Source of the DNA: JBEKLJ01 sp050010255
GTDB taxonomy: Bacteria; Acidobacteriota; Terriglobia; Bryobacterales; Bryobacteraceae
Length of the DNA stretch: 5,578 nucleotides
Direction: 5' to 3'
Assembly: GCA_050010255.1 (NCBI GenBank)
Contig: JBEKLJ010000218.1
Coordinates: forward strand, 1 to 5,578
Shown piece after piece: positions 1 to 5,578 of the stretch. The position numbers and the translations under genes are program-made. Position 1 is the stretch's first letter. Every line of letters starts with the position of its first letter. The notes under the pieces were generated by a model. It worked only from the letters and a program-made list of their open reading frames with translations, did no database searches and was not told where the DNA came from.

Positions 1-156
1 CGCGGCTCTTTCGCTCGGCGGGAAGCGAAACCAGAACAGGCGGCGACGCGTCTCGCTTCGAGTAGGAAACGGCTATCCTGTTAGACCTGCTGCCGCGGTG
101 CCGGCGGCGGTGTTCACGCAGAACGTGGCGGGTGGTGAGGATTCCACGATCCGCAC
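1..156. other. Left-edge region without a convincing gene; leader of the nitroreductase gene
   Basis: No reading frame here can be assigned to a known family. On the plus strand, frame 1 stops at 82-84 and frame 3 at 63-65. Frame 2 stays open from the left edge to a TGA at 170-172 that overlaps the next start as ATGA, so the tail of an upstream coupled gene cannot be excluded. However, its 56 residues are Arg-rich, low in complexity and resemble no domain I know. A 7-bp inverted repeat (9-15 with 24-30, 8-nt loop) has no T-tract on either strand. A TATCCT at 74-79 could be a -10 box, but no good -35 box stands 16-18 nt upstream, so I do not call a promoter. Confidence 0.4.
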
Positions 157-163
157 GGAGGAG
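157..163 (+). promoter_or_regulatory. Ribosome binding site of the nitroreductase gene
   Basis: GGAGGAG is a near-consensus Shine-Dalgarno sequence, 5 nt before the ATG at 169. It fixes that ATG as the start and therefore keeps the twin-arginine signal peptide in the protein. Confidence 0.85.
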
Positions 164-168
164 CAATC

Positions 169-858
169 ATGAGCACGACTCGCAGGAACTTACTTCGTTC
201 CGCCGCGCTCGCGGGCGGCGGTCTGGCCGTCGGCGGCGGCGCCCTGGCCGCGGACGCGCCGAAGGCTGCGCCGGGCGGTGATGCGGCCGGTCTTCTGGCC
301 CTGTTCGCGAAGCGGCAGTCGGTCCGGCGCTACAAACCTGATCCGGTTCCGGACGAGCACCTGCGCCTGATCCTGGACGCGGCGCGCCGTGCTCCCACGT
401 CTGGGAATCAGCAACCCTGGAAGTTCCTGGTCATCAAAGACCAAGCCAAGATCGAGCGATTGCGGACGCGGTGCCTGGACTTGGCCGTACCGCATCTCGG
501 GGGTCAGTCCCTTGCGGAATGGCAAGACCGCAGGCAGAGGATGGGGAAGGCCATGGCCGGTTACTTCTCCGCCCCGGTCTACGTGGTCGTACTGACGGAC
601 TCGCAATCCACCTATCCCTCCTACAACCAGCACGACGGCCCAATGGCGGCGGGCTACCTGATGCTGGCGGCGCGCGCGCTGGGGTACGGAACCGTCTACA
701 TCACCGACTCCATCCCCGAGCCGGTCACCCGGGAGGTGCTCGGCATCCCCGAACGTTACAAGCGCGTCTGCATCACGCCGATTGGCGTGCCGGATGGCTG
801 GCCCGAGCCGAAGCCCAAGAAGAAGCTCGAGGAGCTGGTGGCCTACGAGACGCTGTAA
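169..858 (+). CDS. Tat-exported nitroreductase family protein (FMN-dependent)
   Basis: This 229-residue protein is a nitroreductase-fold flavoprotein, a family that uses FMN and NAD(P)H or another donor to reduce nitro groups, quinones, flavins or related substrates. Seen in the sequence: an N-terminal twin-arginine motif (TTRRNLL, residues 3-9), a hydrophobic Ala/Gly stretch and an ALA-A cleavage-like site near residue 27; the FMN phosphate-binding segment RQSVRRY at 49-55; the conserved APTSGNQQPW at 75-84; the DGPMAAGYLMLAARALGYG helix at 156-174, which matches the family's core helix; and a C-terminal PIGVPDG at 204-210 followed by a Pro/Lys-rich tail and LEE. The mature part, about 200 residues, is a normal family length. 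Tat export fits a protein that must fold around its cofactor before crossing the membrane. It is probably monocistronic, since the next gene downstream is a convergent tRNA. The substrate is not predictable; the family call is firm and the export call is good. Confidence 0.92.
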   Translation: MSTTRRNLLRSAALAGGGLAVGGGALAADAPKAAPGGDAAGLLALFAKRQSVRRYKPDPVPDEHLRLILDAARRAPTSGNQQPWKFLVIKDQAKIERLRTRCLDLAVPHLGGQSLAEWQDRRQRMGKAMAGYFSAPVYVVVLTDSQSTYPSYNQHDGPMAAGYLMLAARALGYGTVYITDSIPEPVTREVLGIPERYKRVCITPIGVPDGWPEPKPKKKLEELVAYETL

Positions 859-863
859 GGGTG

Positions 864-939
<76 letters not shown>

Positions 940-1143
940 ACGCCGTGAACCTCACCTTTATAGCACGCCGCGCAACCGCCGCGCCACGCTTACGTCAAGT
1001 GGTCCGTTCAGCCCCGCAATCCGTCCGCAAGCAGAACCTGCTGCACGACCCTAAAGCACCGCGCCCCAGGCTGCGGAGGGATTACGGTCCGCAGACCGCG
1101 CCGGTCCGCGGGCGTAAATCGGCGGGGAATCGTCTACCATGGT
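940..1143. other. Intergenic stretch without a credible gene
   Basis: A GTG-started frame at 945-1274 overlaps the tRNA promoter and runs through the palindrome; its product is Arg/Pro-rich and resembles no family, so it is not a gene. A small hairpin is possible at 1091-1109 (8-bp stem with one mismatch, 3-nt loop), with no T-tract after it. TACCAT at 1135-1140 matches four of six -10 positions and would place a start near 1147, at the edge of the long palindrome, but no -35 box is evident. I see nothing else in this stretch. Confidence 0.6.
957..965 (-). promoter_or_regulatory. Extended -10 promoter of the tRNA-Lys gene
   Basis: On the minus strand the sequence reads TGCTATAAA: a -10 box TATAAA (962-957) preceded by the TGn extension (965-963). 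Transcription would start near 950, about 10 nt before the mature tRNA 5' end, a usual distance. A TTGACG lies 30 nt upstream of the -10, too far to serve as its -35, so the extended -10 seems to carry the activity. Confidence 0.6.
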
Positions 1144-1150
1144 TCCAGCC

Positions 1151-1323
1151 CGATCTTCTCACACGCCTTCGGCTGCGGCTTGCGGGAGGCCGGCATCTTC
1201 GGCGTTGCGCTCGGGGTGAGTCCTCGCCGTACTGTTCAAGTACGCCTGCGGGCTCACCCCGTCGCGCGCCTTGAATCTGCCGGCCTCGCGCCGCGCCTCG
1301 CTTCGAACGGTGTGAGAAGATCG
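1151..1323. repeat. Long imperfect palindrome (about 173 nt), MITE-like element or structured leader
   Basis: The two halves are inverted copies around a centre near 1237. Paired blocks from outside in are: 14 bp perfect (CGATCTTCTCACAC at 1151-1164 with 1310-1323); 10 bp perfect (GAGGCCGGCA at 1186-1195 with 1278-1287); 12 bp with one G-U (1212-1223 with 1250-1261); and 6 bp (1228-1233 with 1239-1244) closing a GTTCA loop. The blocks keep register to within about 2 nt across the whole length, and the segments between them are partly complementary, including shared TTCG and TTC motifs. A few more pairs can extend the stem to about 1144-1330. This is far beyond chance. It looks either like a palindromic miniature mobile element (terminal inverted repeats, no coding) or like a folded 5' leader RNA of the deacetylase gene. 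No clear target-site duplication is visible; AGC on both sides is too short and offset to count. Confidence 0.85.
1314..1319 (+). promoter_or_regulatory. Weak ribosome binding site of the deacetylase gene, inside the palindrome arm
   Basis: GAGAAG is the only purine-rich Shine-Dalgarno-like sequence at a usable distance (10 nt) from the ATG at 1330. It lies within the perfectly paired outer arm of the long palindrome, so folding of the leader would hide it from the ribosome. Confidence 0.45.
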
Positions 1324-1329
1324 AGCTTG

Positions 1330-3813
1330 ATGCCTCGCCTCGGATTCAGATCTCTGGTTGTTTCGCTGTTGGCCGCGGCTGCAATCCTGGGGGCGCAGGA
1401 GCGCCCGCCGGAAGCCGTCGAGACCCGGCTGGCGCTCGATCGGTTGAGAGTACTGGGCAGCGTGCTCATGATTGGCGCCCATCCCGACGACGAGCGCACC
1501 GACACGCTGGCCTACTTCGCGCGCGGCCGCTTGATGCGCACGGCGTACCTCTCGGTCACGCGCGGCGAGGGCGGGCAGAACCTGCTCGGGCCGGAACAGG
1601 GCGACCTGCTGGGCCTCATCCGCACGCAAGAGCTGCTGGCCGCGCGCCGCATCGACGGGGCCGAGCAATACTTCACGCGCGCCATCGATTTCGGCTTCTC
1701 GAAATCGGCCGACGAGACGCTGGCCAAGTGGGGCCGCGAGCGCATCCTCTCCGACATCGTCTGGGTGATCCGCCGCTTCCGGCCAGACGTGATCGTCCTG
1801 TGCTTCTCGGGCACCACGCGCGACGGCCACGGGCACCACCAGGCCGCGGGCATCCTGGGCCGAGAGGCCTTCGCCGCCGCCGCGGACCCGGCGCGCTTCC
1901 CCGAGCAGTTGCAGTGGGTCGAGGCCTGGCAGGCCAAGCGCCTGGTCTGGAACGTGTACGGCCGCGCCGAGGGCGCGAACCTGCGAATCAGCACGGGGGA
2001 CTACAACCCGCTGCTGGGCCGCTCCTATGCCGAGATCGCCTCTCTCAGCCGCAGCATGCACCGCAGCCAGGGGATGGGCAACCCCGCGCGCCGCGGCCCG
2101 GTCTCAAGCGAGTTCGTGCCGGTTGCCGGTCCGCCCGCCTCGACGGACCTCTTCGACGGCATCGACACGAGCTGGGCGCGGGTTCCGGGGGGAGCCGCCG
2201 TAGCAGCGGCGCTCCAGGGGGCCTGGGAGGCCTTCGATCCCAGCCATCCCGAGCGCATCGTCCCGCAGTTGCTCGAAGCGCGGCGGCGCATCGCCGCCTT
2301 GAGGCACCCCTGGGCGGAACGCAAGCTGGCGGAGATCGACGCTGTAATCGCCGCCTGCGCCGGGCTATGGCTGGACGCGCCGGCCGACCGCTGGAGCGCC
2401 GCGCCGGGCGAAACCATCGCCATTCGCCCCAGCGTGATCAACCGCTCTCCCCTCTCCATCAAGCTAGTGGGACTCGACTTGGGCGAGGGCGGCGCGTCCG
2501 CGGCCCGGAACGTCGAGCTGGCTTACAACCAGCCGTTCACGGACTCCCTGACGCTCCGCGTGCCGGACGGAAGCCCGTATGCTCAGCCGTTCTGGCTGGT
2601 GGAGCCGAAGCAGGGTGACACGTACACGATCCGGAATCAGCTCCTCATCGGCGAGGCCGAGAACCCCCCGCTCTGGCAGGTGCACTTCCGGCTGCGGTTC
2701 GGTGCGGACGACATCGACTTCTACCAGCCTGTCCGGTACCGCTACACCGACCGCTTGCGCGGAGAGCTGGTGCGCCCGGTGGTGGTCGTGCCCTCCGTGG
2801 CGGTGCAGGCGCCGGCCGCGGTGCTGGTGTTCCCGGACCAGCGGCCCAAGCGGGTCGAGGTGGTGCTGAAGGCGAATACGGGCGCAACCGGCCAACTGCG
2901 CCTCGAGGCTCCCGCGGGCTGGCGTGTCGCGCCGCCGGCGCGCGAGTTTCGCATGGCGCCGGGCGAGGAGCTAACGCTGGCCTTCGAAGTAGCCCCGGCG
3001 GCGGAGCCCGCGCGCGGCCGCGTGCGCGCCGTCGCCACGGTCAACCAGAGGCAGATCGCCTCGGGAATGGACGTCATCTCCTACCCGTACTTTCCGCCCC
3101 AGGTCGTCTTTCCGCCCGCCGAGGCCGCCACGGTGCGCTCCGACATCCGGGTGCTGGCCCGTCGTGTCGGATACGTGATGGGCGCCGGCGACGAGGTTCC
3201 CGACGCGTTGCGGCAGCTCGGCTGCGAAGTCACTCTGCTGTCGGCCGGTGACCTCGAGAGCGGCGATTTGGGTGCTTTCGACGCCATCGTCACCGGCGTG
3301 CGGGCCTACAACGTGCGCGCCGATCTGCGCGCCAACCAGGCGCGCCTCCTGGACTACGTCCAAAAGGGCGGAACGCTCGTAGTCCAGTACAACACGCTCG
3401 AATTCGGTGCTTCGGCCGGCGCGCTTTCCGGCATCGGCCCGTATTCGATCAGCGTGTCGCGCGACCGCGTTTCTGTGGAAGAGGCGCCGGTCGCCCTCAC
3501 GGCCGCGTCCAGCCCGCTGCTTAGCGCTCCCAATCGCATCACCGCGGCCGACTTCGACGGCTGGGTCCAGGAGCGCGCCCTGTATCTGCCCGGTGAGTGG
3601 GATGCGCACTACCAGACGCTCTTCGAATCGCACGACCCCGGCGAGCCGCCGCACACCGGCGGCACCCTATACACCCGTTACGGAGGCGGCGCGTACGTCT
3701 TCACGGCGTACTCCTGGTTCCGGCAGTTGCCCGCCGGCGTGCCGGGTGCGTTCCGCATCTTCGCCAACCTGCTGAGCGCGGGAAAGGTGCTCCATGAACA
3801 ACCTTCCCGATGA
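1330..3813 (+). CDS. Secreted PIG-L/LmbE family deacetylase with C-terminal beta and ThuA-like domains
   Basis: This 827-residue protein begins with a signal peptide (residues 1 to about 22: basic n-region, then LVVSLLAAAAILGA). The PIG-L/LmbE deacetylase domain follows at about 43-250. It has GAHPDDE at 49-55, where His51 and Asp54 are the expected zinc ligands and Asp53 the catalytic base, and DGHGHHQAAG at 165-174, where His170 aligns with the family's third zinc ligand. This family removes acetyl groups from N-acetylglucosamine-type substrates. Residues 270-480 are of unclear fold. Residues about 485-585 look like an immunoglobulin-like NEW3-type beta domain (LRLEAPAGW, then MAPGEE). Residues about 605-815 resemble a ThuA/class I amidotransferase-like fold (GYVMGAGDEVPDALRQLG, then FDAIVTGVRAY and KGGTLVVQYNT). 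I chose ATG 1330 because it starts the signal peptide; an upstream TTG at 1180 would add 50 residues translated from the palindrome. It is the first gene of an operon with the next two. The substrate is unknown. Confidence 0.9.
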   Translation: MPRLGFRSLVVSLLAAAAILGAQERPPEAVETRLALDRLRVLGSVLMIGAHPDDERTDTLAYFARGRLMRTAYLSVTRGEGGQNLLGPEQGDLLGLIRTQELLAARRIDGAEQYFTRAIDFGFSKSADETLAKWGRERILSDIVWVIRRFRPDVIVLCFSGTTRDGHGHHQAAGILGREAFAAAADPARFPEQLQWVEAWQAKRLVWNVYGRAEGANLRISTGDYNPLLGRSYAEIASLSRSMHRSQGMGNPARRGPVSSEFVPVAGPPASTDLFDGIDTSWARVPGGAAVAAALQGAWEAFDPSHPERIVPQLLEARRRIAALRHPWAERKLAEIDAVIAACAGLWLDAPADRWSAAPGETIAIRPSVINRSPLSIKLVGLDLGEGGASAARNVELAYNQPFTDSLTLRVPDGSPYAQPFWLVEPKQGDTYTIRNQLLIGEAENPPLWQVHFRLRFGADDIDFYQPVRYRYTDRLRGELVRPVVVVPSVAVQAPAAVLVFPDQRPKRVEVVLKANTGATGQLRLEAPAGWRVAPPAREFRMAPGEELTLAFEVAPAAEPARGRVRAVATVNQRQIASGMDVISYPYFPPQVVFPPAEAATVRSDIRVLARRVGYVMGAGDEVPDALRQLGCEVTLLSAGDLESGDLGAFDAIVTGVRAYNVRADLRANQARLLDYVQKGGTLVVQYNTLEFGASAGALSGIGPYSISVSRDRVSVEEAPVALTAASSPLLSAPNRITAADFDGWVQERALYLPGEWDAHYQTLFESHDPGEPPHTGGTLYTRYGGGAYVFTAYSWFRQLPAGVPGAFRIFANLLSAGKVLHEQPSR
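3780..3787 (+). promoter_or_regulatory. Ribosome binding site of the microprotein gene
   Basis: GGGAAAGG lies 6 nt before the ATG at 3794, inside the last codons of the deacetylase gene. It supports the small frame as a translated gene. Confidence 0.6.
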
Positions 3814-3922
3814 GCCCCCGCCGTTCCTGGGCGCCTGGCGGCGGGTCTATGCGGCCATCCTCGCCTACCTGGCCGCGCTGATCGCGCTCTTCTACCTGTT
3901 CACGCGGGCTTTCCGGGCATGA
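3794..3922 (+). CDS. 42-residue single-pass membrane microprotein, putative symporter accessory subunit
   Basis: The frame overlaps the deacetylase end by 20 nt and the symporter start by 4 nt (ATGA at 3919-3922). It has its own Shine-Dalgarno sequence. The product starts with an acidic, Pro-rich, probably cytoplasmic or peripheral segment (MNNLPDEPPPFLGAWRRVY), followed by one hydrophobic helix at about residues 20-37 (AAILAYLAALIALFYLFT) and a short basic end (RAFRA). Small one- or two-helix proteins are encoded directly before several families of sodium:solute symporters (for example the YhdT/PanF type and the DUF4212 type). By position and shape, this looks like a further type of such partner, helping the transporter fold or work. 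That role is inferred; I do not recognise a named family. The overlapping junctions predict translational coupling of the three genes, with the symporter depending on translation of this one. Confidence 0.8.
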   Translation: MNNLPDEPPPFLGAWRRVYAAILAYLAALIALFYLFTRAFRA

Positions 3923-5578
3923 GGCCGCTCGACTGGATCGTCCTGGCCGCGACGCTGATCTTCATCATCGGCTACGGTCTCGCGAAGAGCCGCGGAAGCA
4001 ACACCGTAAACAAGTATCTGCTGGCCGGCAAGACCATGCCCTGGTACGCCATGGCGCTCTCGATCATGGCGACGCAGGCCAGCGCCATCACCTTCATCTC
4101 CACGACCGGCCAGGCCTACGTGGACGGCATGCGCTTCGTCCAGTTCTACCTCGGCCTGCCGATTGCCATGGTGATCCTGGCCGCCACGGCGGTCCCGATC
4201 TTTCACCGCGCCAACGTCTATACCGCTTACGAATACCTGGAGCAGCGCTTCGATGCCAAGACGCGCGCCCTGGTCAGCGGCATCTTCCTCATCCAGCGCG
4301 GCCTGGGCGTCGGTTTCGCGCTGGCCGCACCGGCGATTGTGCTGACCGCGATTCTGGGCTGGCCGGACCGTCTGACCATCTTCGCGATGGGCGGCATTGT
4401 CATCGTCTACACCGTGGTTGGCGGCGTCAAAGCGATCACCTGGACCGACGTCCAGCAGATGCTCATCATCTTCGTCGGCCTGCTCACCGCTCTCGGCACC
4501 GCTATCTGGCTGCTGCCCCCCGAGCTTTCGTTCCTCGACGCCGTGCGCGTCGCCGGCGCGGCCGGCCGCCTCAATGCCATCGACCTCAGCTTCGACTTGA
4601 AGGACCCCTACACCCTCTGGAGCGGCCTGCTGGGCGGGACTTTCCTGTTCCTGTCCTACTTCGGCACGGACCAGTCGCAGGTTCAGCGCTATCTGACGGG
4701 CCGCTCGATTGCCCAGAGCCGCCTCAGCCTCTTGTTCAACGCCGTGGCGAAGATCCCGATGCAGTTCGTCATTCTCTTCACCGGCGCGATGGTCTTCGTG
4801 TTCTACATTTACGTGCAGCCGCCGCTGCTGTTTGTTCAGACGGACTTGAAACGCATCCAGAGCCTCCCCGCGCTGGCCTCCGTCCAGGAGTCCCACCAGC
4901 AGGCATTCGAGCGGCGGAGACAGGCCGTGACGGACTATCTCCGGGCGCGCCGGGCCTCCGACGAGGAGGCCGCCGGCCGCAGCGTCGCCGGCTATCGCGC
5001 GGCCCAACAAGACCTGGATGGGGCGCGGGCGCGGGCGGCCGAGCTGGCCGGCGGCGTCAACGACACCAACTACATTTTCCTGAGTTTCGTCACGCGCTAC
5101 ATGCCCGCCGGCATCGTGGGGCTGGTGCTCGCGGCGATTCTGGCCGCGGCCATGTCCTCCACTTCGGCGGAGATCAACTCGCTCGCCACCGTGTCGGTGA
5201 TCGACATCTACAAGCGCCATGTCGTCAGGACGGGCTCCGACCGGCACTATCTCTGGGCCTCTCGAGCATTCACCGCCTTCTGGGGTTGCTACGCGGTCGC
5301 CTTCGCGCAATACGGCAAGAACCTCGGCTCGCTGGTTGTGGCGGTCAACAAGGTCGGCTCTCTGTTCTACGGCTCCATGCTGGGCGTCTTCGTGCTGGCC
5401 TTCGCCTTCCCGCGCGTGCGCGGCACGGCGGCCTTCGTGGGAGTGCTGGCGGGCGAGGCAGCCATATTGTCGGTGCACCAGTGGACGGAGGTTTCCTTCC
5501 TCTGGTACAACGCCGTCGGCTGTCTGGTGGCGGTGGGAGTGGGGCTGCTCGGGTCAATGCTCCAGAGACAGGCGACGG
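3919..5578 (+). CDS. Sodium:solute symporter (SSS family), 3' end beyond the window
   Basis: The frame is open from ATG 3919 to the right edge (553 residues visible) and the protein is probably near its end. It is a polytopic inner-membrane sodium-coupled importer of the SSS family, which includes PutP and SGLT. About 13 hydrophobic segments are visible. Family landmarks: the early core helix with ATQASAITFISTTG at 51-64, where Ala51 and Ala54 align with the sodium-site carbonyls of vSGLT; VYTVVGGVKAITWTDVQQ at 163-180; GTDQSQVQRYLTGR at 249-262; and ILAAAMSSTSAEINSLAT at 407-424, where Ala410, Ser413 and Ser414 align with the vSGLT Na2 ligands. A charged, helical, non-membrane insertion of about 80 residues (301-380) precedes NDTNYIFLSFV. 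The start has no good Shine-Dalgarno of its own and overlaps the previous stop as ATGA, which suggests translational coupling. The substrate is unknown; the deacetylase upstream makes a sugar-derived or amino compound plausible. Confidence 0.93.
   Translation, partial: MRPLDWIVLAATLIFIIGYGLAKSRGSNTVNKYLLAGKTMPWYAMALSIMATQASAITFISTTGQAYVDGMRFVQFYLGLPIAMVILAATAVPIFHRANVYTAYEYLEQRFDAKTRALVSGIFLIQRGLGVGFALAAPAIVLTAILGWPDRLTIFAMGGIVIVYTVVGGVKAITWTDVQQMLIIFVGLLTALGTAIWLLPPELSFLDAVRVAGAAGRLNAIDLSFDLKDPYTLWSGLLGGTFLFLSYFGTDQSQVQRYLTGRSIAQSRLSLLFNAVAKIPMQFVILFTGAMVFVFYIYVQPPLLFVQTDLKRIQSLPALASVQESHQQAFERRRQAVTDYLRARRASDEEAAGRSVAGYRAAQQDLDGARARAAELAGGVNDTNYIFLSFVTRYMPAGIVGLVLAAILAAAMSSTSAEINSLATVSVIDIYKRHVVRTGSDRHYLWASRAFTAFWGCYAVAFAQYGKNLGSLVVAVNKVGSLFYGSMLGVFVLAFAFPRVRGTAAFVGVLAGEAAILSVHQWTEVSFLWYNAVGCLVAVGVGLLGSMLQRQAT

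Noticed and set aside
9..30. Inverted repeat TTTCGCT/AGCGAAA as a terminator of an upstream gene
   Set aside because: There is no T-tract on either strand after the stem.
2..172. Frame 2 open from the left edge to a TGA overlapping the nitroreductase ATG as ATGA
   Set aside because: The overlap is suggestive, but the peptide is low in complexity and matches nothing I know, and the nitroreductase has a strong ribosome binding site of its own. It was kept only as a possibility in the left-edge entry.
811..836. Minus-strand hairpin AGCTC-CTC-GAGCT followed by a pyrimidine-rich tract, as a tRNA terminator
   Set aside because: The stem is only 5 bp, the tract is interrupted by C and G, and the sequence is accounted for by nitroreductase codons for Lys, Leu and Glu.
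1086..1108. Direct repeat of GGTCCGC (1086 and 1103) as an operator
   Set aside because: It is only 7 bp in very GC-rich sequence and is better explained by the small hairpin at 1091-1109 or by chance.
945..1274. A 109-residue plus-strand frame starting at GTG
   Set aside because: It starts on top of the tRNA promoter, lacks a ribosome binding site, is very Arg-rich, and ends inside the palindrome.
1159..2061. A 300-residue minus-strand frame across the palindrome and deacetylase start
   Set aside because: It is antisense to the PIG-L catalytic domain, has low-complexity Arg/Ala/Gln-rich sequence, and half of the palindrome forms its end. It is a shadow frame.
3892..5478. A 528-residue open frame on the minus strand
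   Set aside because: It lies wholly opposite the symporter, whose frame has strong membrane and family motifs. The minus-strand product is rich in His, Gly, Arg and Gln with no domain, as expected from the complement of a GC-rich coding frame.

Overview
The window is GC-rich, with dense genes, strongly GC-biased third codon positions and short operon junctions. The mix of genes suggests an acidobacterium, perhaps of the Solibacter/Bryobacter type: a Tat-exported nitroreductase, a very large secreted PIG-L/LmbE-type deacetylase with extra C-terminal domains, and a sodium:solute symporter with a long charged loop. That assignment is inferred from gene style; no taxonomic marker is present other than one tRNA.

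Layout. Positions 1-156 hold no convincing gene and probably carry the leader of the first gene. Positions 169-858 (+) encode a nitroreductase with a twin-arginine signal peptide. Five bases past its stop lies a convergent tRNA-Lys(CTT) gene on the minus strand (864-939), with a recognisable extended -10 promoter at 957-965. Positions 940-1329 contain no credible gene, but the second half is an imperfect palindrome of about 173 nt (1151-1323) that can fold into one long hairpin and ends just before the next start codon. Then comes a tight plus-strand operon of three genes: a secreted PIG-L family deacetylase (1330-3813), a 42-residue single-pass membrane microprotein (3794-3922), and a sodium:solute symporter (3919 to beyond the right edge). 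The microprotein overlaps the deacetylase by 20 nt and the symporter by 4 nt (ATGA).

How the genes may work together. The deacetylase carries the zinc-site motifs of the PIG-L family and a signal peptide, so it should act outside the cytoplasm. The symporter carries the conserved TDxxQ and TDQxQxQR segments and the SS sodium-site motif of the SSS family. A plausible reading is that the deacetylase processes an N-acylated (probably sugar-containing) compound, the symporter imports a product, and the microprotein is a small accessory subunit of the symporter. The substrate cannot be read from the sequence. The long hairpin covers the probable 5' leader of this operon and contains its weak ribosome binding site, so it may be either a palindromic mobile element or a regulatory leader. 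It and the unannotated microprotein are the most interesting observations here.
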